This document shows positions 1-8,242 of a stretch of DNA of 64,000 bases, in pieces. Position 1 is the first letter of the stretch, and every line of letters starts with the position of its first letter. The notes under the pieces were generated by a model, which made no database searches, had not been told where the DNA came from, and saw only the letters and a list, made by a program, of their open reading frames with translations. The stretch is taken from the NCBI GenBank assembly GCA_020638525.1, contig JACKIL010000003.1, positions 124,001 to 188,000 of the forward strand, written 5' to 3'. The stretch is from Caulobacterales bacterium (GTDB lineage Bacteria; Pseudomonadota; Alphaproteobacteria; Caulobacterales; Parvularculaceae). A program made the translations under genes and the position numbers.

Positions 1-1
1 C

Positions 2-1189
2 ATGGCGCTCAATGCGCTCGCCGTCGATATGATGTTGCCGGCCCTTGGCATTATCGGCACGGAGCTCGGCGCAGCGCAGGACAATGACCGGCAGCTCATC
101 ATCGTCGTCTACCTGCTCGGCAACGGCATTGCGCAATTGTTCTTCGGGCCGCTGGTCGACCATTTCGGTCGGCGCCGCGTTCTCTTATGGGCGCTCGGCG
201 GTTACATCGTCGGATCGGCGCTGAGCATCGTCGCTTCTTCCTTCACCTTGCTTCTCGCGGCGCGCGCCTTTCAGGGCGTGACCACCGCCGCGACGCGCGT
301 CGCCAGCATCGCGCTCGTGCGCGACCAGTGCTCGGGCCGGCGCATGGCCGAGGTGATGTCGCTTGCGATCACGATCTTCATGGCGGCGCCGATCCTCGCG
401 CCGAGCTTCGGCCAATTGCTTCTCATCGCAGCGCCGTGGCGAGGCATATTCGTCGCGCTGCTGCTTTACGGGCTAGTGCTGGCGATCTGGGCCTATTGGC
501 GCGCGCCTGAAACGCTGCCCCCAAGCGCGCGCACGCCCTTCAACCTGCATCAGGTTTTCGCGTCCTACAAAGAGTTCGCTACGACGCGGATCTCTATCGG
601 CTACACGCTTTCCAGCGCGCTCGTGTTCGGCGCCCTCTTTGGCTATATCAGCGCGTCGGAGCAGATCTTCATCGAGACCTTCGATCTCGGCCCCTATTTC
701 CCGATGGCGTTCGCCGCGGTCGCTATTTCGCTCGCCGGCGCCTCGATGACGAATGCGCGTCTCGTCGGGCGGTTCGGCATGCGGCGGCTCGCGCACACCG
801 CGCTGCTTTCATTCGTCATCATCAATATCGTCCACCTCGCCATTGTCTCGATCGCGGGCGACAGCCTCGTCCTGTTCATCCTCTTCACCGGGCTTTCCTT
901 CTTCTGCCTCGGGCTGATCGGCGCGAACATGTCGTCGCTCGCTCTGCAGCCGATGGGGCATATTGCGGGCTCCGCCGCTGCGGCGAACGGCTTCGCCGGC
1001 ACGACCGTCGCAGGATTTCTCGGCGGGCTGATCGGCCGCTTTTACGACGGCACGACGACGCCGATCGTCATGGGCTTCGCCTGCCTTGGCATGTGCGCCT
1101 TCGCCATCGTTCTATGGACGGAGAAAGGCCGGCTTTTCCATTCAAGCGAAGCGGACGCCGCCGCCTATGCAGCGGGAGAGAGGGAATGA
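2..1189 (+). CDS. Bcr/CflA-type MFS efflux transporter (5' end outside window)
   Basis: Drug/H+ antiporter-type major facilitator protein of the inner membrane. The visible 395 residues run through about twelve hydrophobic segments. The N-terminal VDMMLPALG stretch resembles the first helix of Bcr/CflA proteins, and the MFS motif A (GPLVDHFGRRR, about residues 49-59) lies between helices 2 and 3. The reading frame is open to the window edge, so the true start is probably a few codons upstream. The stop overlaps the rimM start as ATGA, which implies translational coupling. That is unusual, because rimM normally follows rpsP. The substrate cannot be told from sequence. Confidence 0.85.
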   Translation: MALNALAVDMMLPALGIIGTELGAAQDNDRQLIIVVYLLGNGIAQLFFGPLVDHFGRRRVLLWALGGYIVGSALSIVASSFTLLLAARAFQGVTTAATRVASIALVRDQCSGRRMAEVMSLAITIFMAAPILAPSFGQLLLIAAPWRGIFVALLLYGLVLAIWAYWRAPETLPPSARTPFNLHQVFASYKEFATTRISIGYTLSSALVFGALFGYISASEQIFIETFDLGPYFPMAFAAVAISLAGASMTNARLVGRFGMRRLAHTALLSFVIINIVHLAIVSIAGDSLVLFILFTGLSFFCLGLIGANMSSLALQPMGHIAGSAAAANGFAGTTVAGFLGGLIGRFYDGTTTPIVMGFACLGMCAFAIVLWTEKGRLFHSSEADAAAYAAGERE

Positions 1190-1731
1190 CAAAAGGCAAG
1201 CGCGTCTGCCTTGGCGCCTTCGCCGGCGCCCACGGCGTCAGGGGCGATGCGAAGATCAAGAGCTTCACCGCCGCGCCGGAAGATGTCGCCGCCTACGGGC
1301 CGGTGACGACGGAAGACGGAAGGCGGTTTTCGCTCACCGTCATCCGCGTGATGAAGCCTGGTATCGTCCTTGCTCGCGCGCCTGAAATCGCGACCCGGGA
1401 GGACGCCGCCGCGCTCTCCGGCACGCTCTTTTACGTCGACCGCGCGAAGCTGCCGGAAACAGAGGAAGATGAATTCTATCTCGAGGACCTCGTCGGGCTT
1501 TCGGTCTTCACCATGGAAGGCGCGCCGGCGGGACGCGTCGCAGCGATCCATAATTTCGGCGCGGGCGATATCCTCGAGCTTGCAAACGTTCCTGACCGCA
1601 AGAAGAGCATTTTGATTCCGTTCACGAAGGAGTCAGTCCCCGAGATCGACCTCGAAGGCGGGCGTCTCACCGTGGACGCAGCTTTTCTCGAAGAGGGAGA
1701 AGGGCAGCCGGAAGACGAAGAGCCCGCCTGA
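1186..1731 (+). CDS. rimM: Ribosome maturation factor RimM
   Basis: Assists late 30S assembly by binding near S19 and the 16S head. The protein has 181 residues, normal for RimM. The N-terminal RimM domain carries the family signature LGAFAGAHGVRGDAKI (about residues 8-23), and the C-terminal half (about 95-170) is a PRC-barrel, with YLEDLVGLSV leading into it. The ATG was chosen because it overlaps the transporter stop as ATGA. A longer frame upstream lies inside the transporter gene. The acidic tail (EEGEGQPEDEEPA) is common in this family. A strong hairpin follows the gene. trmD and rplS lie about 2.2 kb further on rather than directly after it. Confidence 0.95.
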   Translation: MTKGKRVCLGAFAGAHGVRGDAKIKSFTAAPEDVAAYGPVTTEDGRRFSLTVIRVMKPGIVLARAPEIATREDAAALSGTLFYVDRAKLPETEEDEFYLEDLVGLSVFTMEGAPAGRVAAIHNFGAGDILELANVPDRKKSILIPFTKESVPEIDLEGGRLTVDAAFLEEGEGQPEDEEPA

Positions 1732-1770
1732 AGCCAGATTCGCCCGGCAGCGTGCAAGCGCGCAAAACAA

Positions 1771-1794
1771 GAAAGCCGGCTTGCGCCGGCTTTC
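1771..1794. terminator. Bidirectional hairpin terminator between rimM and the convergent secreted-protein gene
   Basis: Perfect 10-bp arms GAAAGCCGGC and GCCGGCTTTC surround a 4-nt TTGC loop. The stem ends in AAAG/CTTTC, so each strand has a short T-run after the GC-rich core. It sits between two convergent genes. Confidence 0.8.
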
Positions 1795-1824
1795 TCACAG
1801 TCGCGCAATGAGCGCCGACTGCGA

Positions 1825-2235
1825 TTAATTGCTGTCGAGTTTCTTCGGCAGATAGAAGGACTGGTTCGAGAAACCGATCCGCGTGCATTCTTCCGCAGCA
1901 TTCCAGCTGAAGGTGATGAAGCCGAATTCACCGCCCGACGCCAGAGCGGCGACAAGGCCCGGATCTTCCGTCGAGCAGAAGGCCTGAACGCCCTTCGCGT
2001 CGGTCGCCTGGCAGAACGCCCATGTGTAGATGCCGCCCACGCCGTCAGAAATGTGGCGCATGCCGCAACCGATGAATTCGACGTTGTTCTTGGAATAACG
2101 CGCCGTCACCTGATCGCCTAGGGCGACGCGCGCCGTCGTGTCGACGCTGACCGGCGCCGGCTGCACATAGCCGGCGACCGCCGCTGTTGAAACGAGCGCC
2201 GCAACGCCCGCCATTACCCACTTACGACTCACCAT
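1825..2235 (-). CDS. Secreted protein of unknown function, four cysteines
   Basis: I do not recognise this 136-residue family. The N-terminus (VMAGVAALVSTAAVAG) is a clear Sec signal peptide with likely cleavage near residue 22, so the mature protein should be periplasmic or secreted. The mature part has four cysteines (in GCGM, AFCQ, FCST and ECTR) that could form two disulfides, and several aromatic residues in a likely beta-rich fold. A GGGAGA ribosome-binding site lies about 9 nt before the ATG. It is transcribed toward rimM and ends at the shared hairpin. It is one of two unknown genes separating rimM from trmD. Confidence 0.7.
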   Translation of the reverse strand: MVSRKWVMAGVAALVSTAAVAGYVQPAPVSVDTTARVALGDQVTARYSKNNVEFIGCGMRHISDGVGGIYTWAFCQATDAKGVQAFCSTEDPGLVAALASGGEFGFITFSWNAAEECTRIGFSNQSFYLPKKLDSN

Positions 2236-2276
2236 GATAAAATTCTCCCTCTTCTCGTTGGTGAACTGACTAAACC

Positions 2277-2774
2277 CTAAAGCCGTCCTTCGACATCGCC
2301 CGAACTTATCGCCTTAGTCAGCTTACGGCGCATTTGCGCACGCTGCTCCGGCGGCAGGCGCGCCATCCTTTGTTGAAACTCGGACATCTCAGCTTCGCTG
2401 ATCGAACCTTTGCTCACTAAATAATCGAGATCCTGCCCCAGCTGCTTTGCTAGCATTTCCGTATCTGCGCTTGGAGGCGGATTCGATTGAACAGGCGGTG
2501 CGGATACAGACGCCTGATAACTCGGTTGCGGCTGGCGTTCGCCCGAAGCGGCGAGCTCCTCGCGGATCACCTGACGTATTTCATCGACGGATAGTCCGCC
2601 TTGAGGAATGGCGGCGGAAACGCGCGGCGCCTTCGCGGCGTGAGCCGCCTCAACTTGCATGGCCGCAGTGGAATTCGTGAATTCATGAAGCCGCGCGTCG
2701 AGAGCAAAAAGCCTCACGCCGAACAGGATGAGCAGCAGCGCCTGAGCAACAGAAAGCGCAACCAGCAACCTCAT
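2277..2774 (-). CDS. Membrane-anchored protein of unknown function
   Basis: The 165-residue product has one N-terminal hydrophobic helix (VALSVAQALLLILFGVRLF), suggesting a signal anchor. A proline/serine-rich linker (about residues 85-105) follows, then a charged, probably helical C-terminus. The ATG at the high-coordinate end was chosen because a G-rich Shine-Dalgarno-like run (GGGGGACGGG) immediately precedes it. The open frame extends 24 codons further upstream. The C-terminal part (EAEMSEFQQRMARLPPEQR) looks like a helical adaptor, but no family is assigned. It lies about 40 bp upstream of the four-cysteine secreted protein on the same strand and may share its transcript. Confidence 0.6.
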   Translation of the reverse strand: MRLLVALSVAQALLLILFGVRLFALDARLHEFTNSTAAMQVEAAHAAKAPRVSAAIPQGGLSVDEIRQVIREELAASGERQPQPSYQASVSAPPVQSNPPPSADTEMLAKQLGQDLDYLVSKGSISEAEMSEFQQRMARLPPEQRAQMRRKLTKAISSGDVEGRL

Positions 2775-3119
2775 CCCGTCCCCCCATTCACTCGCCGCAC
2801 GCTCCGCTTCGCGAAGAACTGGCTGTATCCAGAGCGCACATTTCAACTAACGGGGGATGGGACGGCCAACAATCCGTTGACAGATCAAGCGAGAAACGTC
2901 TCCCCCGAGCTTTCCGCGCGCCGCCACTCTATGCGCGGCGAATTGAGAGTGTCAATTGAACGAAGGGCATGCCGCAACGCGAAAGCCGACTGTTGTGACC
3001 TGCGCCACAAGCCCTTGCTTTTCGAGGCAGCGCGCCCTCTTGCTGACACAATCGGGGCGGGCGCGGGTCTTCCCGCAACTCCGTAGACAGCCTATCATGC
3101 TCCAAACGAGGGGGCTCAT
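2775..3119. other. Intergenic stretch of about 345 bp between divergent genes
   Basis: No convincing coding region or RNA gene was found. It should contain the promoters for the minus-strand unknown gene and the plus-strand membrane protein. A TTGACA hexamer occurs at 2877-2882, but no good -10 follows it. Open frames crossing it have no ribosome-binding site. Confidence 0.4.
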
Positions 3120-3179
3120 CTGACCATCGCCGAGAAAGCCGCGCCCGCGCGACGGGCGGCGAAACGCTCGCCATTCTTC

Positions 3180-3875
3180 GTGCTGGCGGCGATATTTGTC
3201 ATCGCCATTGCGTTTATCGGATTTTCGAAAACCTTCTTCCTGCCTGTCTCTCGCGGATCATTTTCGCCGCCTCCCGCGATCTGGATTCACGCGGCGTTGA
3301 TGTTCTGCTGGATCTTCCTCTTCCTGACGCAAACCATTCTCATCAGCACCCGGAACGTCAGGCTTCACATGCGCCTCGGGCTTGGCGGCGCGATTCTGGC
3401 GGCGACCATCGTTCCCTTCGCGTTTGCGGCCGGCCTCAGCATCCTAGGTCGCGACATCGGTCTGATGGGCGTTGATGCGGCTTACTCGGCTTTCCTGCCG
3501 ACAATCATCGAACCGCTGCTCTTCGGCGCCCTGGTTGCAGCCGCAATCGCGCTTCGCAGGCGGCCGGACTTTCACAAGCGCCTCATGCTGCTGGCGACGC
3601 TTTCCATTCTCGGGCCCGCCTGGTTCAGGTTCAGGCATTTCTTCCCCTCGGTCGAAAACCCGCTCGTCGTTTTTGGCTTCTGGCTCGCAATTACGCCAAT
3701 GATAGGCGCCGCAATTTGGGATGCGCTGACGCAGGGCCGCGCCCACCCGGTTTATCTGACAGCGCTGCCGGCGCTCATCGCCGTCTATGCGGTCGAGGTC
3801 TGGGGCGGCGGGCATCCGGCGTTCATCGCGGCGAGCAAGGCTGTCGCCGGGCTTCTCGGCGCGCCCGCGCCCTGA
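3180..3875 (+). CDS. Polytopic membrane protein with conserved histidines
   Basis: At least 231 residues with about six or seven hydrophobic helices. Histidines occur in IHAALMFCW, RLHMRLG and DFHKRLML. This pattern suggests a small cytochrome-b-like or DUF2306-like membrane protein, but I would not assign a function. The listed start is the GTG at 3180. The same frame is open back to 3087, and a CTG at 3120 sits 5 nt after a strong GAGGGGG. Starting there would add a plausible basic cytoplasmic tail (TIAEKAAPARRAAKRS). trmD follows about 50 bp later on the same strand, so the two may be co-transcribed. Confidence 0.65.
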   Translation: MLAAIFVIAIAFIGFSKTFFLPVSRGSFSPPPAIWIHAALMFCWIFLFLTQTILISTRNVRLHMRLGLGGAILAATIVPFAFAAGLSILGRDIGLMGVDAAYSAFLPTIIEPLLFGALVAAAIALRRRPDFHKRLMLLATLSILGPAWFRFRHFFPSVENPLVVFGFWLAITPMIGAAIWDALTQGRAHPVYLTALPALIAVYAVEVWGGGHPAFIAASKAVAGLLGAPAP

Positions 3876-3925
3876 CGGGCCCGGCGCTATTGCCGCCCAT
3901 CCCCCCTCATGCCATCTGACGGGCG

Positions 3926-4657
3926 ATGACATGGCGAGCGACCGTTCTGACCCTTTACCCGGAGCTATTTCCGGGCCCCCTCGACGCCTCGGTTCTGGGC
4001 CGGGCGCGGGCTGAGGGCCATTGGGCGCTCGATACCGTCAACATCCGGGACTTTTCCGACAATCCCTATCGCTCGGTCGACGATACGCCGGCGGGCGGCG
4101 GGGCGGGGCTCGTCATGCGAGCCGATATTCTCGCCAAGGCGATCGATTCCGTCCCCCGAAACGACCGGCCTGTCATCTACCTTTCGCCCCGGGGAGCCCC
4201 CCTCGCCCAGGCGAGAGTGCGCGAACTCGCCGCCGGCCCGGGCCTCGTCGCTCTTGCGGGCCGTTTCGAGGGGGTGGACGCCCGCCTGATCGAGGCCCGC
4301 GGGATCGAGGAAATCTCGCTTGGAGACTTCGTTCTCGCCGGCGGCGAAGTCGCCGCCATGGCCCTGATCGAGGCTTGCGTCCGGCTTCTCCCCGGCGTAT
4401 TAGGCTCGCCTTCATCGCTGGCCGAGGAAAGCTTTGAGCAGGGGCTCCTTGAGTACCCCTGTTTTACGCGCCCGAGGCTCTTTGAAGGACTTGAAATACC
4501 GGCCGTTCTCAGCTCAGGCGATCACAAAAAGATCGCGGCTTGGCGGCGTCGGATGGCGGAAGAAATTACGCGGGCGCGACGACCGGACCTCTGGGAGAGG
4601 TACATCAGTAACGGTCCTATCCGGCGCGACAAGAACAAGAAGGACGACGACCGATGA
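3926..4657 (+). CDS. trmD: tRNA (guanine-37-N1)-methyltransferase TrmD
   Basis: Methylates G37 next to the anticodon using S-adenosylmethionine, preventing +1 frameshifting. The 243 residues are of usual length. The N-terminal SPOUT domain is visible: TLYPELFPGPL at the start, VDDTPAGGGAGLVMR, and the trefoil-knot SAM site SLGDFVLAGGEVAAMAL (about residues 132-148). FTRPRLFEGLEIP follows in the C-terminal tRNA-binding part. The stop codon overlaps the rplS start (ATGA at 4654), as expected for the ancestral rpsP-rimM-trmD-rplS unit. Confidence 0.97.
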   Translation: MTWRATVLTLYPELFPGPLDASVLGRARAEGHWALDTVNIRDFSDNPYRSVDDTPAGGGAGLVMRADILAKAIDSVPRNDRPVIYLSPRGAPLAQARVRELAAGPGLVALAGRFEGVDARLIEARGIEEISLGDFVLAGGEVAAMALIEACVRLLPGVLGSPSSLAEESFEQGLLEYPCFTRPRLFEGLEIPAVLSSGDHKKIAAWRRRMAEEITRARRPDLWERYISNGPIRRDKNKKDDDR

Positions 4658-5025
4658 ACATTATCGAGCAGCTCGAGAAAGAGCATATCGAAGAACTCGG
4701 CAAGAAACTGCCTGAGTTTGCGCCGGGCGATACGGTGAAAGTGAACGTGAAAGTCCGCGAAGGCGACCGCGAGCGCGTGCAGGCCTATGAAGGCGTGTGC
4801 ATCGCCCGTTCCGGCGGCGGCCTCAATGAGAGCTTCACGGTCCGCAAGATTTCTTTCGGCGAAGGTGTGGAACGCGTGTTCCCGGTCTTCTCGCCGCTCG
4901 TCGACTCCGTCGAAGTGGTGCGCCGCGGTAAAGTCCGCCGCGCCAAGCTCTATTATCTGCGCGAGCGCCGCGGCAAGTCGGCCCGTATCGCGGAGAAAGT
5001 CGACCGCTCGACGTCCAACGATTAA
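4654..5025 (+). CDS. rplS: 50S ribosomal protein L19
   Basis: Large-subunit protein at the 30S interface. The 123 residues begin with the usual helix (NIIEQLEKEHIEEL), followed by the L19 core: FAPGDTVKVNVKVREGDRERVQAYEGVCI, then FTVRKISFGEGVERVFPVFSP, then RRGKVRRAKLYYLRERRGKSARI. It is translationally coupled to trmD through a 4-bp ATGA overlap. A strong intrinsic terminator follows 25 bp after the stop. The split of rimM from trmD-rplS is the only odd feature. Confidence 0.98.
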   Translation: MNIIEQLEKEHIEELGKKLPEFAPGDTVKVNVKVREGDRERVQAYEGVCIARSGGGLNESFTVRKISFGEGVERVFPVFSPLVDSVEVVRRGKVRRAKLYYLRERRGKSARIAEKVDRSTSND

Positions 5026-5050
5026 GCGTTCCAAGAGACAGCAAGATTGG

Positions 5051-5075
5051 ACGGCTCCCTTCGGGGAGCCGTTTT
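5051..5075 (+). terminator. Rho-independent terminator of trmD-rplS
   Basis: Nine-base arms ACGGCTCCC and GGGAGCCGT enclose a very stable TTCG tetraloop and are followed by a short T-run (TTTTC). It lies directly downstream of rplS. Confidence 0.92.
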
Positions 5076-5172
5076 CATTTGCGGCGCAAGTGCAGCATGG
5101 GTGCTCCGTGACGTTGCCGGGCCTTTCGACTAGTCTCTCCTCCTCAAAGCCAGAAACGGGAGGGCCCGCGCC

Positions 5173-5706
5173 ATGCTCGGAAGGATCCTGATCGGCCTTG
5201 CAGCGATCTTCGCCATCGTGATCGCGCTCGGCTTCGTGCTGCCGGACAAGACGCATGTCGAGCGCAGCATCGTCATCAACGCGCCGCAGGAAGAAGTCTT
5301 CGCGCTCGTCAGCGACTTCAATGAATGGAGCGCGTGGTCGCCCTGGGCGTCTTATGACCCCGACATGAAGATGACCGTGGCCGGTTCAGGCGTCGGCCAG
5401 ACGATGAACTGGGAAAGCGCGAAACTTGGCGATGGCGGCCAAGAAATCACGGAGCTCGATGCGCCACGCCACGTCGCGATGAAGCTCGACTTCGGCGACA
5501 TGGGACGCGCCTACGCGGCGTTCAATCTTGCGCCCGATGAAAACGGCGTGCGCGTGACATGGGCGCTCGATTCACACAGCCGGGAAGGCGCCGCGCTCTA
5601 CTTCCAGCCGCTCTTCACCTATATGGGCTTCTTCATGGACGCCATGGTCGGCAAGGATTACGAGACCGGCCTCGCCAACCTGAAACGCGTTGCGGAGAGC
5701 CGGTAA
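5173..5706 (+). CDS. SRPBCC-family (START/polyketide-cyclase-like) protein with N-terminal anchor
   Basis: The 177 residues start with a hydrophobic segment (ILIGLAAIFAIVIALGFVL), probably a membrane anchor. A SRPBCC fold follows: the family opening VERSIVINAPQEEVFALVSDFNEWSAWSPW is visible from about residue 30, and the long C-terminal helix (YMGFFMDAMVGKDYETGLANLKRVAE) closes the hydrophobic cavity. The family binds lipids or other small hydrophobic ligands; the ligand here is unknown. The ATG follows AACGGGAGGG closely. Its stop is only 2 bp from the stop of the convergent M28 peptidase. Confidence 0.8.
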   Translation: MLGRILIGLAAIFAIVIALGFVLPDKTHVERSIVINAPQEEVFALVSDFNEWSAWSPWASYDPDMKMTVAGSGVGQTMNWESAKLGDGGQEITELDAPRHVAMKLDFGDMGRAYAAFNLAPDENGVRVTWALDSHSREGAALYFQPLFTYMGFFMDAMVGKDYETGLANLKRVAESR

Positions 5707-5708
5707 GC

Positions 5709-7130
5709 TCAGCGGCTGCTGTTTTCGCCTGCGCCCTCATTCCTGAAACCGCCCGGCAGATCCGACGCGAGATACATGGCGGCGGCCCACACGGCGACGT
5801 TCTGTTTCAGATCGTCCAGATTGACCTTGTCGAGCGTATCGTCCGGCGTGTGATGAAGATCGAAATAATCCCAGCCGTTCTGCGCGAGTTCGAATACGGG
5901 CACGCCGACGGCGGATAGCGGCGTCACGTCGGGACCGCCCTTCGTGTCGTTCGCGCCCGGACCGACGCCGAGGGACTTCAGCGCGCTGGCGATCAACGAC
6001 ACTTTGCCAAGCGCGCTTTCGCCGACGCCTGACTGCAATTGCCAGATCCGGCCGGCGCCGAAATCCGATTCCGCCGCGAGCACGTGACGCGAAAGCTCGT
6101 CCTTGTGCGCCTCCGCATAAGCCTTGCCGCCGAGAAGGCCGACTTCCTCCGAGCCCCAGAGAACGACGCGGATCGTTCTTTTCGGTTTGCCCTTGAGCCC
6201 GTCGATCAGTTTCGCCGCCGCCATCGTGATTGCGACGCCCGCCCCGTCATCGATCGCGCCGGTGCCGAGATCCCAGCTGTCGAGGTGGCCGCCAATAACG
6301 ATGACTTCATCCGTCTCACCCGGAATCTCGCCGATGACATTGCCGGAAGTCGCCGCCGGGCGCGTTTCAACGCCGATATCGAGGCTGAGTTTGACCGGCC
6401 CTTTCGTGTGAGCGATCGCGCGCGCGAGCTGGTCCGCATCGGGATTGGAAAGCGCGGCGGTCGGCGTGCGCGTAACGCCCTCCTCATATCGCATCATGCC
6501 CGTATGCGGGTTGCGATGGCTGTCAGTGCCGACCGAGCGAATGATCGCCGCGAGCGCGCCGCGCTTGCCGGCTTCATTCGCAGCGCCAGACCGCTTGGCG
6601 ACAGCAACGCCATAACCCGAACCATCCTGCGTGCGCGTCATCGTTTCGTCGACGAAGATGATCTTGCCTTCAAAGCCCGTCATCGGCGCGGATTTCAGCG
6701 CCTCCAGCGTTTCAAAACGAACGACCTCGCCGGTCACGCCGCCTTGCGGCGTTGCGACCGACCCGCCGAGCGCGGTGACTGCGAGCTTTTGCGGAAACGG
6801 CGACACGATCGACGCCGCCTCGCGCGTGCGCGACCAATAGGGAAGCTCGAACGTCTCGACGCGGACATTCTTGAAGCCGAGCGACTTCATCTTGGCGACC
6901 GCCCACTCCCTTGCGCGGGCCTCCGCTTCCGAACCGGCGAGCCGCGGGCCGACTTCCGTCGTCAGGCTTTCCAGGATGGACCACGCCGTGTCATCGCCTT
7001 GCGCGCGCTCGACGAGCGTTTCGACCCGGCGGGCCTGCTCCGGGGAAAGCGCCGACGGCGCCTCTTCTGCAAAGGCGGGAGCCGCAACGAGCGCAAGTCC
7101 GGCGACGAATGCACGCAAGGAAGATTTCAT
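5709..7130 (-). CDS. Secreted M28-family zinc aminopeptidase
   Basis: The 473-residue product has a signal peptide (SLRAFVAGLALVAAPAFA, cleavage near residue 21), so it acts in the periplasm or outside the cell. A PA-like insert (about residues 125-240) precedes the co-catalytic zinc domain. Visible ligands are His282 (GGHLDSWD), Asp294 (AIDDGAG), Glu328/Glu329 (WGSEEVG), Asp356 (AESDFGAG) and a His near 426 (DLHHTPDD). These are all the residues expected of an active di-zinc peptidase that removes N-terminal amino acids. The ATG at 7130 was chosen over a 63-codon longer frame because it gives the signal peptide and follows AAGGA by 8 nt. It is the last gene of a minus-strand series with SET, GNAT and GT4 genes. 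Confidence 0.9.
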   Translation of the reverse strand: MKSSLRAFVAGLALVAAPAFAEEAPSALSPEQARRVETLVERAQGDDTAWSILESLTTEVGPRLAGSEAEARAREWAVAKMKSLGFKNVRVETFELPYWSRTREAASIVSPFPQKLAVTALGGSVATPQGGVTGEVVRFETLEALKSAPMTGFEGKIIFVDETMTRTQDGSGYGVAVAKRSGAANEAGKRGALAAIIRSVGTDSHRNPHTGMMRYEEGVTRTPTAALSNPDADQLARAIAHTKGPVKLSLDIGVETRPAATSGNVIGEIPGETDEVIVIGGHLDSWDLGTGAIDDGAGVAITMAAAKLIDGLKGKPKRTIRVVLWGSEEVGLLGGKAYAEAHKDELSRHVLAAESDFGAGRIWQLQSGVGESALGKVSLIASALKSLGVGPGANDTKGGPDVTPLSAVGVPVFELAQNGWDYFDLHHTPDDTLDKVNLDDLKQNVAVWAAAMYLASDLPGGFRNEGAGENSSR

Positions 7131-7200
7131 GAGACGGGTCCTTATTCTGACCCGCCGCATGATGGCGATGGAGGCTGGCGCGTCAAGGCGCGCCGGCGCG

Positions 7201-7599
7201 CTATTTCTTCGCGTTCTCCGAAAGATTCGGAAGAAGTTCGAACTCTTTATAGAAATCGCCGTAATTGCAGGTGATCTCCTCGCCGGCCTCAATGTCGCGC
7301 AAGGCTCGCGCGTCGCCAAATTCCGAAAAGTCCGTATTCGGCGTATCGGAGTGGTTCATGAACCGCCCGGCGTCCACCTCATAGACGATGAACTCCGGCC
7401 GGTCGGGACACGGATAGCCGTAACGGTCGAGCTGCTCCTTGAGGAAGAGCGGCGCGGATTCATAAGTCTCGGTCGGAATGAGACGGTCGAATGTCGGATC
7501 GAACGCCCAGACCTGCGCACCCTTCTTGATCTTCTCGGCGGTAAAAACGCCAAGCCCTTCGACTTTGCTCGGCGCGACATAATTTCGGAACAGCAGCAT
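7201..7599 (-). CDS. SET-domain protein (putative protein-lysine methyltransferase)
   Basis: A 132-residue stand-alone SET domain. The characteristic motifs are present: GLGVFTAEKIKKG near the N-terminus, RFMNHSDTPNT (about 79-89, the NHS SAM-binding motif) and GEEITCNYGDF (about 106-116, with the catalytic-site tyrosine). Family members transfer methyl groups from SAM to lysine. Bacterial targets are mostly unknown and this gene's context gives no clear substrate. The ATG is preceded by GGAGAAG at 5 nt; a TTG one codon upstream is less likely. There are no pre- or post-SET cysteine clusters. Confidence 0.82.
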   Translation of the reverse strand: MLLFRNYVAPSKVEGLGVFTAEKIKKGAQVWAFDPTFDRLIPTETYESAPLFLKEQLDRYGYPCPDRPEFIVYEVDAGRFMNHSDTPNTDFSEFGDARALRDIEAGEEITCNYGDFYKEFELLPNLSENAKK

Positions 7600-7705
7600 C
7601 AAAACTTCTCCCCGCCGGAAGACAGGGGACGGCGCGCCCCGCCGCGCGCATCATCGCCGCGGCCGCGGAAAAAATTGGCGATCCCGAAAAAAATGCAAGA
7701 GGAAT

Positions 7706-8242
7706 TTATCTGAACCGGGCGAGCCAGGCGCCGCGCTCGGCGGACCAGATATCGAGCTTCAGGTTCTGGTAGTCGAAAACCTCGCCGGACTTCGTCTCGC
7801 CGACCTTGCGGGCGACGTTTTGCGAGTTCTGGTTTTTCGGATCGATGACGGAAATGATCCGCTGAAGCGACGGGTCAGCCTCGAAAGTCCAGCCGATCGC
7901 GGCGATCGCAGCTTCGGGCGCGTAGCCCTTTCCCCAGGCTGCGCTTCTCATCGACCAGCCGCATTCGACGCCGGGCCAGCCTTCAGGCCGCCACGGGCCG
8001 ACCCGGCCCACCCATTCGCCCGTCGACTTTTCGATGACGGAGAAGAAGCCGTAGCCTCGGATAGCCCAGTGGCCGATTAGCGCTGCCGCAAGGCGCCATT
8101 CCTCGCCACGGGAGCGAAGATTGCCGTCCGCCGTCAGCGTTTTGGCGACGAGCGGATCGGCCATCATCTCGACATGGTTCTCGACATCGGCCGGAGCGAA
8201 CGGACGCAGAAGCAGCCTTTCTGTCTCGATACGGATCGTCAT
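7706..8242 (-). CDS. GNAT acetyltransferase, RimJ/RimL type
   Basis: The 178-residue protein opens with the RimL-like ETERLLLRPFAPADVE. An acetyl-CoA site follows, around GYGFFSVIEKSTGEWVGRVGPW and AAWGKGYAPEAAIAAIGWTFE (about residues 100-122, P-loop GKGYAPE). The C-terminal strand includes NQNSQNVARKVGE, in which NxxSxxVxxKxG is typical of this class. It probably N-acetylates a small molecule or protein N-terminus; the substrate is unknown. Its start overlaps the stop of the upstream glycosyltransferase by ATGA, so the two are co-translated. Confidence 0.88.
   Translation of the reverse strand: MTIRIETERLLLRPFAPADVENHVEMMADPLVAKTLTADGNLRSRGEEWRLAAALIGHWAIRGYGFFSVIEKSTGEWVGRVGPWRPEGWPGVECGWSMRSAAWGKGYAPEAAIAAIGWTFEADPSLQRIISVIDPKNQNSQNVARKVGETKSGEVFDYQNLKLDIWSAERGAWLARFR

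Noticed and set aside
2877..2882. TTGACA as a possible -35 element
   Set aside because: No credible -10 hexamer at the usual spacing.
6039..7274. 411-residue plus-strand ORF opposite the M28 peptidase
   Set aside because: Arg-rich antisense shadow with no family signal; the minus-strand frame has a signal peptide and all zinc ligands.
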